64,000 nt of DNA from Coccinella septempunctata (Eukaryota > Arthropoda > Insecta > Coleoptera > Coccinellidae): assembly GCF_907165205.1 (NCBI RefSeq), contig NC_058190.1, positions 46,178,116-46,242,115 of the forward strand, written 5' to 3'. Below the pieces are notes generated by a model that ran no database searches, was not told the origin of the DNA, and was given only the letters and a program-made list of their open reading frames with translations. The translations under genes and the position numbers were made by a program. Shown one piece after another: positions 54,957 to 64,000 of this stretch; the first letter of the stretch is position 1; each line of letters opens with the position of its first letter.

Positions 54957-56687
54957 TAGAGTCATTCGGGGCAACTGTGCGCACTTTTGCCTGTCTCAAA
55001 TGTTGAAGCTAGGAAAATTAAAACATATCCATAAGATAGAGAATTTTCTAATCTATAAAAAATATCAAAAAGCAAACAAACAAAAACGTTTTCTTTCCGC
55101 AAAAAAGAATTTAATAGAGAAAATCGGAGTGCGTTCACATGCCCCTTATTGCGGGTAAGTGTGCGCACCCTCACGGGGTAAGTGAACGCAGTGCTTAGTG
55201 AACCACACAATCAAAACAAATTACAAAATAATGTCATCAAAATGTTACAATAATAGAGAAATGCTGTTTATTGGCAATACAGAAGCGCTTTTTTACAAGC
55301 AGTGCATTATTGTTCTTGCCACAATTCTTGGTGAACACAACATTTGATACATTCCCCTGTTGGTGACTCTTCATATTTTTCTGAACAAATAGGACAATAT
55401 TGATCGAGTCTCAACCAAGAAAATCAACAATGTCATAATTTATTCCTCACTGAACTAATGCCCATATAATGAATCTATGCGCACACTTATCCGCGCACAC
55501 TTTCCTCAGTAAGCCAAAATTTGAATTGACGTTCTTATAGAGTTGAGCAGCTAAGAGAACCTAAAATTTTTTATTATATATTTAGATTAATATGCCCATG
55601 ATCGAATAAAATATTGTTTAACACTGAAGGACTCGGAACTTGGACCTGGCAGAATGTGCAGAGATGCTTAAAATTAACAATAAAACTAGTGAATTTGATT
55701 GATTGCAAATAAAAAGTTGAAGAAACGTGACACGGCGTCAGGGGCGTAGCTACCGCGGTATCAGCGGTATCAGTGATACGGGGCCCCCAGGCTTTAGGGG
55801 CCCCCGAATGTCTGTAAGCAAAAAATTCCTAAAAATGTTATCCAAAACCTCTTACAGGTTTTACATTAGCATTTTTGAGAATAACTGCTAAGACAAACAT
55901 TCATTTCAAAATCCCGTTCATTACACCGAATCGATCATTGAGATAGATACGAATACTTAAAATCTGAAATTCAGAAAATTCGTGCCATCAAAGAACTTTT
56001 AGAATTAGTCGTGATAAAATTCAATAGCCTTGCATCCAGTTTTCTGGACGATATTACTGCATGCCTTTTTAGACCCTTCGGGTTACAACTGCAATCGCTG
56101 AAAGGAGTTTTTCAAAATTAAAACTCATAAAAAATGATCTGAGGACTTTTATGGGACAGGAACGGCTATCAGACATGTCGTTATTGTCGATAGAGGGGGA
56201 ACAACTTAAAAAAATGAAATCGTCATCAGCTATGGCTGATTTGATAAATAGATTTGTTGAAATAAATGCTAGAAAAGCGTACCTTTAATTTTTGGTATTT
56301 TTTGTTTGTTTATCATTTTATGTTGTTTGTATATTATTTTATATCGTTTGTATGTTATTTGTTTGTGAATTATTTCGCTCCCAGCACCAAGGATGAGTTA
56401 GAACTTCTAATTATAAGTACATATAATCATTTCGATACTAATCGAACATTTTTTGCTACTTTTATTTTTACTTCACCCTTCCATAGGGCCCCTCAACACT
56501 TTTGTATACAGGGCCCCTCTAAGGCAAGCTACGCCACTGCACGGCGTACTCCTATGAAAAACTAATCTGGCGATTCTGCGCCCTTGCTTCACCCAAATGA
56601 ACCCCTCTTTTATACATTGCATAGTCGAGATATAAGCACTGCGCACACTTACCCACTGCGCTCAGTTACCCCGAATGACTCTACTAC
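54957..56687 (-). mobile_element. pogo/Tigger-like element remnant containing a nested hAT
   Basis: TA|GAGTCATTCGGGGCAACTG at the left and CAGTTACCCCGAATGACTC|TA at the right give a 20-bp terminal inverted repeat with TA target. Subterminal GTAAGTGTGCGCAC motifs repeat internally. On the minus strand at about 55413-55310 a frame reads DQYCPICSEKYEESPTGECI and KCCVHQELWQEQ. The CxxC...GxxxxCC...H/W layout matches the zinc-binding tail of many insect pogo/Tigger-type transposases. The DDE domain is gone. Without the nested 801-bp hAT and its 8-bp duplication the element is about 0.92 kb. Superfamily call rests on TA, TIR and the zinc tail. Confidence 0.7.
55739..56539 (+). mobile_element. hAT deletion derivative, 801 bp, with 8-bp target duplication
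   Basis: Starts CAGGGGCGTAGCTACCGCGG and ends AAGCTACGCCACTG. CACGGCGT at 55731-55738 is duplicated exactly at 56540-56547, the 8-bp hallmark of hAT. Inside, 56082-56289 encodes TTAIAERSFSKLKLIKNDLR, TFMGQERLSDMSLLSIEGEQ and DLINRFVEINARKAYL, the C-terminal hAT dimerisation domain (A.AERSFSKLK.IK..LR..M...RL..L). The rest of the transposase has been deleted, so it is non-autonomous. The intact duplication and a readable domain suggest a fairly young insertion. It lies inside a pogo-like element. Confidence 0.95.
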
Positions 56688-56724
56688 TACACACTTCAGG
56701 AAGTTTCAAGGGTCAAAAGCACTA

Positions 56725-56890
56725 TACAGTGTGGGCAAAATTCGTTGGTTACTGAGGGGATCTCGAGAACTACAGCAGCTAGAAGAAAACACATTTCCGA
56801 GCTCTTTTTTCTTGACTAATCCAAAACTGAAAACAGATCCAGCCTAACGTTCATAGATTTTGAGTTATGAACGAAAATTGAGAAATTGTC
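56725..56890. mobile_element. Foldback element, family A, copy 7, left part
   Basis: TACAGTGTGGGCAAAATTCG, CTGAGGGGATCTCGAGAACT and GAGCTCTTTTTTCTTGACTA. After about 56890 the sequence departs from the family, though TCTACAGGCACTTCTTTATG near 56955 is still recognisable. Truncated before element D. Confidence 0.6.
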
Positions 56891-57340
56891 ATTTTTAATG
56901 AAGCTGAATAACTCGCTTATTTGAACTCGTATTCGAAATCTGTTGTCACATTCTACAGGCACTTCTTTATGAGGAATTCGAATATGATATCAATAAATTT
57001 TTTGATCCAGTCATTTTCGAGATACGACAGGGATTTCTGATTTTTCAAATGTAAATTATAGTTGAAATTTCTTTCATCTTGTTGCTATCCAGGGTGTTTC
57101 CTAATTGAATGTCACTACTTATGGGGGTGATTTTTGGGCCCATTTTAAGAAAAAAACTTTATATGAACATATGTCCTAAACGCCTTACCTTTTGAGATAC
57201 AGGGTAGTAAAGTTTTCAAAAATAAATCATTTATTATCAATATCTACAATACCACTTCAAATAATTCAATGAAATTTGTCATACATGTATACTATGAATC
57301 AAAACGCATTTTTTATTGTATCACTCTTTTCTTAATTTCC

Positions 57341-57402
57341 AGTGGCGTTCGTACGTAATTTGATCTACCTATTTTGGCAGATATTGATGGTACGCCACAG
57401 AT
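57341..57402. mobile_element. Mini-element with CAGTGGCG ends nested in element D
   Basis: CCAGTGGCGTTCGTACG at the left, GATGGTACGCCACAG at the right: same size and end motif as 3482-3544. Target duplication not evident. Confidence 0.4.
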
Positions 57403-57661
57403 TTTTCCCGAATTAAAAATAATTTTTGAAATTCCCAATCATTTCCTACCAAAGTTGATCATTTGACTTTTTTCAATCCGATTCACGGTTTCCGCTTAAA
57501 AAAATAAAAACCGTTTCTCTGCATGATCATAACAATATCCTTAATACATACATATGACAATATCACCATGCAGAGACATACGTAGATTAAATTTTTTTTA
57601 GATGAAACCCGTGCATCTGACTAGAAGAATTCAAGAGACCAAATTTGCTCATAGTTGAATG

Positions 57662-57685
57662 CAGTCAGTGGCGTGCCACTGACTG
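57662..57685. repeat. 24-bp palindrome
   Basis: CAGTCAGTGGC-GT-GCCACTGACTG, 11-bp perfect arms with a 2-bp centre. It contains AGTGGC/GCCACT, as at hAT-like ends, so it may be two abutting termini or an excision footprint. Confidence 0.8.
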
Positions 57686-57814
57686 TCTAAATAATACCAC
57701 CCTGTATCTGAAAAGGTGAGACGTTTAGGACATATGTTCATATGAAGTTTTTTTCTTGAAATGGGCCCAAAAATCACCCCCCTAAATATTGACATCCAAT
57801 TAGGAAACACCCGG

Positions 57815-58375
57815 TAGTTGGGGAGCGGACGATGCTGAATCGGGATTTACTCGAGCGTCGTGGAGACCTAGTGTATAATGAAGATTAGATGGTAGAAAGA
57901 AAAAAAGGTTTTATGATCCATATGCACATCCAGCGGTGGGGAAAACGTCTGCAGGTTTTCAAAGATGTGAAAAAAATCATCACTCGAGCGTGTCAGATTA
58001 AGATACTGTGTATGTCCTAGCTAGGTGTCCTTATAATAACTTTGTTAATGTTAATCTGACAGTTTGCGTGGTGTTGCTAGCCATACGGAAGAGTTGAAAA
58101 TGGTAGAAAAAAATGGTTTTCGAGCGTGTAAAATTTTTAGAGGATATGTTAATTGAACCCAAAAGAAACTACTCTTCAAGAGACTGGCAATTCGGACGTA
58201 ACGCAAGGTCACAGCGGTCCTTTGAAAATGCACAAAAAATCGATACTTGTACATACTCGAGCGTGTCAGATTTTCATACAGATGGTTAATCTCGGTGTTG
58301 CAGACGTGTTGACCGATTAATCTGACAATAATCAGGGGGGTTTTCTTAATCTGACAGTTTAAAGATGATAACAAG
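57815..58375 (+). mobile_element. Element I, copy 2, with repeated TCAGATT/AATCTGA dyads
   Basis: Its first 290 bp match 33379-33665 in reverse. CTCGAGCGT recurs at about 57859, 57983 and 58256 (TTCGAGCGTG at 58116). GTGTCAGATTAA (57990) is answered by TTAATCTGACAG (58051), and GTGTCAGATTTT (58263) by TTAATCTGACA at 58318 and 58346. This gives two or three hairpins with conserved loops between. No reading frame of interest. Not a family I can name. Confidence 0.6.
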
Positions 58376-58560
58376 GCATTTTTTAAAATATCTCCCTTCC
58401 TGTACCTCTAATTGTTTCCGTAATCATTATGAAAGTTGTAGATAATAAAATTCTATACAACTTTTGTCTGAAGCAATTTTTCATACCCTCAACCGTTTTC
58501 GAACTAGAGGGTGATAAGTGCGAGGAGCTTAACCACACATGCCAAGGTCACAGTATAATG

Positions 58561-59167
58561 TACAGGGTGGGCAAAAACCGTTGTCTACTGAGAGGATCTC
58601 GAGAACTATATCAGCTAGAAGAAGACGGATGACACATTTCCGAGCTCATTTTCGGAGAAACAAAGAATGTTGAAAACCGCAGCCTCCTACGATACTACGT
58701 TTTTGAGTTTGACAATTTCGTGAAGTTCTCATTACGTTTTTGTCTTTGAAATTCCAAATCTGAAACTTGAACCTTCTACAGGCACACTTTTACGTAAAAT
58801 CCACTGATGAGCTCAAAATATTTTTTCATTTCGTTCATTAGGTGAACTTTCATTTTTTTAAATACAAATTTGATATTTTTGAATTGGAAAAAAATCTTTC
58901 GTCAGTAGATTCTACGTATGGAAGTGCCTAAGAAGGTTTAAGTTCCAGATCTGTAACTTCAAAGACAAAAAAGTTATGAGAACTTTTCGGAATCGTCAAA
59001 ATCTCAATTTTTGTTTATAACTCGAAATCTAAAAATGATGGGCCGATTCTGTTTTCAGATTTGGATTAGTCATGAAAAAAGAGCTAGAGAATGTGTCATC
59101 CGTTTTCTTCTAGACGCTATATTTCTCGAGATCCCCTCAGTAGAAAACGAATTTTGCCCACCCTGTA
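58561..59167. mobile_element. Foldback element, family A, copy 8 (607 bp)
   Basis: TACAGGGTGGGCAAAAACCG at the left and CGAATTTTGCCCACCCTGTA at the right, with inverted halves throughout. Closest by eye to copy 2 (TTCGGAGAAACAAAGAATG shared). Confidence 0.8.
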
Positions 59168-59460
59168 CAAAAGACTCAAAAAAATAAATATGGTGTCGTA
59201 TTTCCAATTAACAAGTGTCCGTAGAAAGTTTTATCGTTTTTAGATAAAAATGTCCCTTCCAAACAAAAATCCAAGGTTTCAAGAGCTTTCAGAAAAATCA
59301 ATAATGACTTGTTATGGAAGGTGGGGAATTTCAATTGTTATACCCTGTATCTGCGAGGAACAGTAGGGACAACATATTTTCAAGTAAACTAAGAAATTCA
59401 AGACGTCATGACACACCTACATTTTAAAACGATTATCTGATTGTTCTGGAGTAACTTCAG
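59168..59460. other. No recognised feature
   Basis: AT-rich. An isolated ATACCCTGTATCTGCG at about 59340 is a CACCCTGTA-like end without a partner. Confidence 0.35.
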
Positions 59461-60290
59461 AGTCATTAGCCTTCCAACCATTCTCCCAATTCGGTAAGGT
59501 ATACACAAAACTTCAAATATTCCTTTTGTCCTCTTGCTCCCACCGAGAGGGTTTCCGTCAATTCCCCCTTTCTACCCATCCATACGGTGACACTAAGTCC
59601 AATAAAACTTCGAAAGGTTATTCCAAATAAAGCCCTGCCGCACTGATGCGAAAAATCCCTGCAAAACCCATGCCCGAACACCTTGGTATGAACCTGGTTT
59701 CTCCAACATGTAAATTTTTATTTAACGCACGAAGTAGGTACCCCAAAAATTCCACTGTCGCAATAACAACTCGAACAATGAGTACCCTCAGGTACAAGCC
59801 GTTGCTCGCAAGACAACGCAGTCCGGCCTCCAGGCGCTATACGACCAACAAATTGATAAGATTGAAGAAGTAACGGCCGGTCGGAGTAATTTCGGCTTTG
59901 TCAGCGTAAGTCCGGAACATAATGGAGCCGTTCTTCGTATTCGTAATCGCAGTCGGCGGCGGCTCGGACCCCGTCTATACCCCTCGGCCCACCCTCCCCC
60001 GACGCCTCCGCCTCGCCGCACTGCGATCAAGACAGCACGCGATTCTGCAAAATTCGCCGGTTTTTTTTTCTTCAAGGCGCGGACTAGCCGATCGCGAAGG
60101 CCGCTTTTTGATGATTCAGTTCAACGTCCCATATTTCCATTCGTTGGGGCCACATATCTCGGTGATATGTGATGAGAGGTCTCTAATTCAAGGCGGTAGT
60201 TATTCTTTCCAACTCTCCTTTGTTGTATTCCTTCCCAGCTTTCACAATTTTATACACATAGACGGATTATTTGGCCCATAAGGCATGAAC
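59461..60290. other. Broad GC-richer island
   Basis: The largest island, about 0.8 kb; densest at 59940-60070 (CCGACGCCTCCGCCTCGCCG-type text). Overlapping frames of 71-119 codons on both strands, none recognised. TGATTCAGTTCAACG and ATATCTCGGTGATATG near 60110-60170 are unique. Candidate regulatory DNA or exon. Confidence 0.35.
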
Positions 60291-60395
60291 CTTCTAAAAT
60301 TTGTGTGTGTTTTGCTATTTGGTAGTAGTTTTGGCAGATTTCGCATTTTTAAGTGAATAAACTTCAAATTTCGATACGCTGCATGAAAATTGTTT

Positions 60396-61507
60396 TAGGG
60401 GAGACTGGGGAGGGTTGATACGTTTTTTGAAATTATTATTATGGAAACTGAATTATATTTAGAAACAGTACTTTTCTTATACATATTATATAATTCTTCA
60501 ATTAATCCTTCAACAAAATAAATATAGAAGTCTCAAAACATAAACATCTTATTCTGTACAGAACGTTGAACACAAAAACATGCAAACTGTCTCAAGCCTC
60601 CCCACATATAGGAGGATTGATACGATGTACTGGGAGGCATGAGACACAAATTGAAAATATAAATCCCATTTGCATCACTTGCAAATGTCACATATCTTCG
60701 CCCTCTCAGTCATATTCTTCAACCGTGTCATCCTCATTGTCCGAAATAACCCGGTTTACATACTCTTTCTTTCGTATACCTCTTTTGTTTGATTTTCTTG
60801 GTTCTTGTTCTGCCTTGGCTATGAATGCTGCTGGATGTACTAGGAATATTTATCTCAGTAGGTACTGTAGGTAGGTCAGCAATGATACTGGCTTGCTTTG
60901 GTCCCATAGGTGTAGAGTGTAGAAAAATCAGGAAATGTTCGGTTAGTCACTTCCGCACAAGAAAAGTCGGTCTCGTTAAATACATGGGGATTGTACGGAT
61001 AGATTCCATTTGTTAAAAATCCCCTTGATATGTTGGATGGTGAAAACGCCTTCATGTAGGCCTATCCAACTAGCTACGGAATATTTTTCGAAGATGATAC
61101 ATGTATCAGGCCTCCCCACGAGAAATGTCTCAAACCTCCCTGAAAGCAATTTTTAAAGTGATTCATGTTTTCATCTTATACTCATATATTTTGAAAACCG
61201 AATAAACTGTAAATTGAGTAGTTTTATGCCTATTTTCCAGTGAAATGTTTGTTTATGCCGAAGAATTAATGCATGATCATAAAACCCTTAGGTAAATTGA
61301 GTAAAAACTTACAATTTCTCACCTCGAAACACTCTTTGTTGAATATTTCACAAACAAACTACTGTTAGCCTCACAGATTAACGTCACGCAATGCCCTCTG
61401 CCAAAGAATAGTGTTCACTAGTATAATACTTTTGAAAACGGCTACAGACCACGGATATGAGCCTGTATCAAGCCTCCCCATGTATCAATGCTCCCTAGTC
61501 TCCCCTA
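60396..61507 (-). mobile_element. pogo/Tigger-like transposon remnant (about 1.1 kb)
   Basis: TA|GGGGAGACTGGGGAGGGTT at the left and CCCTAGTCTCCCC|TA at the right; TIR GGGGAGACT(G/A)GGGAG with TA target. On the minus strand from about 61075 the frame reads KAFSPSNISRGFLTNGIYPY, NPHVFNETDFSCAEVTNR and TFPDFSTLYTYGTKASQYHC then a stop. GF...GIYP.NP.VF...DF....VT.R is the end of the DDE_1 transposase domain of pogo/Tigger/jerky-type elements. A second frame gives AKAEQEPRKSNKRGIRKKEY and SDNEDDTVEEYD, an acidic tail. The DDE triad is deleted. A TCAAGCCTCCCCA motif recurs at 60593, 61113 and 61472. Confidence 0.8.
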
Positions 61508-61597
61508 CTAGTTCTATAAAAAAATGTTCGATAAATTGAGTAGTGATTTTACGAAAGCGTAAAGATGCCACACGGAAATATTTTTTTTCAATGTATA

Positions 61598-61935
61598 ATT
61601 TAGAAGTCGGAATTCTGAGTTACAAGGCAGAATTCTGACTTACAAGTCGAACCTCTGAGATGCAAGTCAAAATTTTAGGAAAGGGTTGAAGTGCCACACA
61701 GTAGAATTCCAAAATTCCGACTTGTGAGTCGTACTTCTGAGATACAAGTAAGAATTCTGACTTGCAAGTCGGAATTCTGAGTTACTAGGCATAATTCTGA
61801 CTTACTAGTCGAACCTCTGAGATGAATGTCAGAATTCTATAAAAGGGTTGAAGTGTCACACACAAAACTTCCAAATTTCCGACTTCTGAGTGGTTGTTCT
61901 GAGATACAAGTAAGAATTCTGATTTGCAAGTCCAA
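61598..61935 (+). repeat. 20-bp EcoRI-type satellite, left array of element copy 2
   Basis: Diverged units of AAGTCGGAATTCTGAGTTAC and ACAAGGCAGAATTCTGACTT. Two segments CCTCTGAGATG...AAGTGCCACACA are repeated about 180 bp apart (61655 and 61810), so there is a higher-order duplication. Confidence 0.75.
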
Positions 61936-62485
61936 ATCCAGGTATTCCAGATATGAGTATGCGCTTTATAGATCGGATTTGGCAAATTTACGACCTGATT
62001 AGGCACATTAGAACCCCTTACCTACGCCTACCCTATCTCTTTTCCTTCAGAAGTTTTCACAGCCGTTATTGATTTTGACCATCTTTCTTCATCGAATAGT
62101 ATATCCCATCAATATAATCTGACCTAACCTAACCAATCAATATATTTGATATATAGATTTCCGAAAGGCTTAGTGCTCAGTAGGTAATCCCAGAAGTACT
62201 AGAGAGCACTTAAGGAATTAAACTATGCACTAAGCCTTTCGATAAAGCGCTCAAATACCTGAGCACTAAGCACTGGTTTCAAAAAGTGCGCGGTATCAAA
62301 AAGCTCGGAAGTGAAGAAAGGCTTAAGGTGCTGTCACAAGAACTAAATACAATGCTTTGGCGCAGCTCTACTTTGGTGCAAGCCAAGCGACAAATAGGAT
62401 CTAATGAAGTCATCCAAAATTCTTCAAAGAACACATTCACGCTTCGAATGCAACAGAACAGAAGTCATTAGACCTATTCTAGCCC
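61936..62485. mobile_element. Core of the satellite-flanked element, copy 2
   Basis: AGGCACATTAGAACCCCTTA, CCTACGCCTACCCTATCTCT, GCCGTTATTGATTTTGAC, GAGCACTTAAGGAATTA, CATCCAAAATTCTTC and TCATTAGACCTATTCTAGCC follow the same order as in 24480-25110. CACTAAGCCTTTCGATAAAG at 62228 and CGAAAGGCTTAGTGCTCAGT at 62162 form an inverted repeat. A 61-codon frame (62286-62471) is unrecognised. Confidence 0.65.
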
Positions 62486-64000
62486 TACTCCTGTCTCGTA
62501 TCTCATAATTCCGAATTATATCTCATAATTCCGAATTATATCTCAGAATTACAACCTTAGTCGGATTACCAATTTGTATCTCAGAATTACTGCATGTACC
62601 TCAGAATTCTGACTTAAATCTTTGAATTCTGACTACTATATCAGAATTTCGAGCTGCAAGTTTGAATATCGACTTGTATCTCAGAATGCCGACTCTTATC
62701 TCAGAATTCCGACTTGTATCTCAGAATTCCGAGCTGTATCACTCAAAATCCCAAGTCGTAAATCTAAATTTCGATTTGAATCTAAGAATTACTACTTATA
62801 TCTCAGAATTCTGACTTCTTTATCCGAATTTCGAATTTTAAGTCGGAATATCGACTTGAATCTCAGAATTCCGAGGTGTATCACTCAAAATTCCAAGTTG
62901 TAAGTCTAAATTTCGATTTGTATTTAAGAATTACGACATACAACTTGGAATTCTGAGTGATACAGCTTGGAATTCTGAGATACAAGTCGATATTCCGACT
63001 AGCAATTCGGAATTCGGATATAGAAGTCAGAATTCTGAGATATAAGTCGTAATTCTTAGATACGAATCGAAATTTAGACTTACGACTTGGAATTCTGAGA
63101 GATACAGCTCGGTATTCTGAGATAAGAGTCGGAATTCTGAGATAAAAGTCGGCATTCTGAGATACAAGTCGGTATTCTGACTTGCAACTCGGAATTCTGA
63201 TATAGATATCGGAATTCAGAGATGTGAGTTAGAATTCTGAGATATAAGTCTAAATTTCGATTCGTATTTAAGAATTACGACTTATATCTCAGAATTCTAA
63301 CTCACATCTCTGAATTCCGACTTCTATCTCAGAATTCCAAGTTGCAATTCAGAATACCGACTTGTATCTCAGAATGCCGACTCTTATCTCAGAATTCCGA
63401 CTTGTATCTCAGAATACCGAGTTGTATCTCTCAGAATTCCAAGTCGTAAGTCTAAATTTCGATTTGTATCTAAGAATTACGACTTATATCTCAGAATTCT
63501 GACTTCTATATCCGAATTCCGAATTGCTAGTCGGAATATCGACTTGTATCTCAGAATTTCAAGCTGCATCACTCAGAATTCCAAGTTGTTAGTCGTAATT
63601 CTTGAATACAAATAGAAATTTAGACTTACAACTTGGAATTTTGAGTGATACAGCTCGGAATTCTGAGATTCAAGTCGATATTCCGACTTCCATTTCGGAA
63701 TTCGGATAAAGAAGTCAGAATTCTGAGATATAAGTCGTAATTCTTAGATACAAATCGAAATTTAGACTTACGACTTGGAATTCTGAGAGATACAGCTCGG
63801 TATTCTGAGATACAAGTCGGAATTCTGAGATAAGAGTCGGCATTCTGAGATACAAGTCGGTATTCTGAATTGCAACTTGGAATTCTCATATAGAAGTCGG
63901 AATTCAGAGATGTGAGTTAGAATTCTGAGATGTAAGTCTAAATTTCGATTCGTATTTAAGAATTACGACTTACATCTCAGAATTCTAACTCACATCTCTG
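62486..64000. repeat. 20-bp satellite in blocks of alternating orientation, 688-bp higher-order unit
   Basis: Units of TATCTCAGAATTCCGACTTG (reverse) fill 62490-62930. Orientation then flips at about 62935, 63250, 63600 and 63945. CTAAATTTCGATTCGTATTT at 63251 and 63939, with identical surroundings, sets a 688-bp higher-order period made of two roughly 345-bp blocks in opposite orientation. Most units keep GAATTC. Frames of 60-93 codons here show a 20-residue periodicity that merely translates the satellite. The array continues past the end of the window. Confidence 0.9.

Larger units (their letters stand above)
57089..57814. mobile_element. Family D element, 726 bp with about 120-bp inverted ends
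   Basis: Left CCAGGGTGTTTCCTAATTGA pairs with right CCAATTAGGAAACACCCGG. The arms (57089-57208 and 57693-57814) share GTGATTTTTGGGCCCATTT, ATGAACATATGTCCTAAACG and GATACAGGGT, at roughly 90%. The centre contains a 24-bp palindrome and a CAGTGGCG-type fragment. No transposase. Confidence 0.8.

Noticed and set aside
62622..63889. Frames with 20-residue repeats rich in SEFR and TCIS (also 24280-24495)
   Set aside because: Direct translations of the 20-bp satellite. Three turns of a 20-bp unit make 20 codons in any frame lacking stops.
61598..64000. CRISPR-like direct repeats
   Set aside because: No unique spacers of constant length. Units abut and switch orientation, and the rest of the window is clearly eukaryotic.
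1..64000. Endogenous virus or LTR retrotransposon
   Set aside because: No paired LTRs, primer-binding site, or gag/pol/env-like frame was found. All reverse-transcriptase remnants are of non-LTR type, and the GIY-YIG remnant is Penelope-like.

Overview
This window looks like AT-rich, repeat-dense DNA from an arthropod, most likely an insect and possibly a beetle. Four things point that way: the dispersed inverted-repeat elements ending in CACCCTGTA, several decayed non-LTR retrotransposons, a Penelope-like element carrying a hammerhead ribozyme, and remnants of hAT, pogo and piggyBac transposons. The beetle assignment is a guess from the style of the repeats and is not proven. I found no intact host protein gene, rRNA or tRNA. 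The window reads as an intergenic region or a very large intron.

Layout. 0.1-1.1 kb: I/R1-type LINE with RNase H. 4.6-5.2 kb: foldback element of family B. 6.5-7.5 kb: Penelope-like remnant on the minus strand with a hammerhead just upstream. 8.8-9.7 kb: a long near-perfect hairpin and a TIR element (family G). 13-13.7 and 18.4-19.4 kb: foldback families A and B. 15.4-16.1 kb: RTE-like LINE. 16.4-17.6 kb: two sets of tandem repeats. 20.6-22.1 kb: 1.46-kb element with inverted repeats of about 435 bp. 23.2-25.4 kb: copies of a 174-bp repeat, then an element flanked by inverted arrays of a 20-bp satellite. 26.2-27.2 kb: foldback MITE and a dispersed element. 28.4-29.6 kb: two more LINE pieces. 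32.1-33.4 kb: 174-bp satellite. 34.9-36.3 kb: B and A elements. 38.4-43.2 kb: a large inverted arrangement built from family A ends. 43.3-45.8 kb: MITEs (one flanked by TATA, one piggyBac-like flanked by TTAA) and an RTE-like LINE. 46.9-49.7 kb: 445-bp tandem array split by a second family G element. 53.1-54.0 kb: RTE-like LINE on the minus strand with a YADD motif. 55.0-56.7 kb: pogo-like element with a complete hAT deletion derivative nested in it. 57.1-59.2 kb: three further inverted-repeat elements. 60.4-61.5 kb: second pogo-like element. 61.6-64.0 kb: expanded 20-bp satellite with blocks of alternating orientation, running off the end of the window.

Between the repeats lie about fifteen GC-rich, apparently single-copy islands of 200-800 bp, spaced every few kilobases. 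They have no convincing coding content. Several hold clustered homeodomain-, FOX- or CRE-like motifs, so they are the best candidates for retained host function (cis-regulatory modules, or exons of a gene that cannot be recognised here). The mobile elements do not form a pathway. Their value is as a record of nested insertion, of foldback-element amplification, and of transposon sequence turning into satellite arrays.
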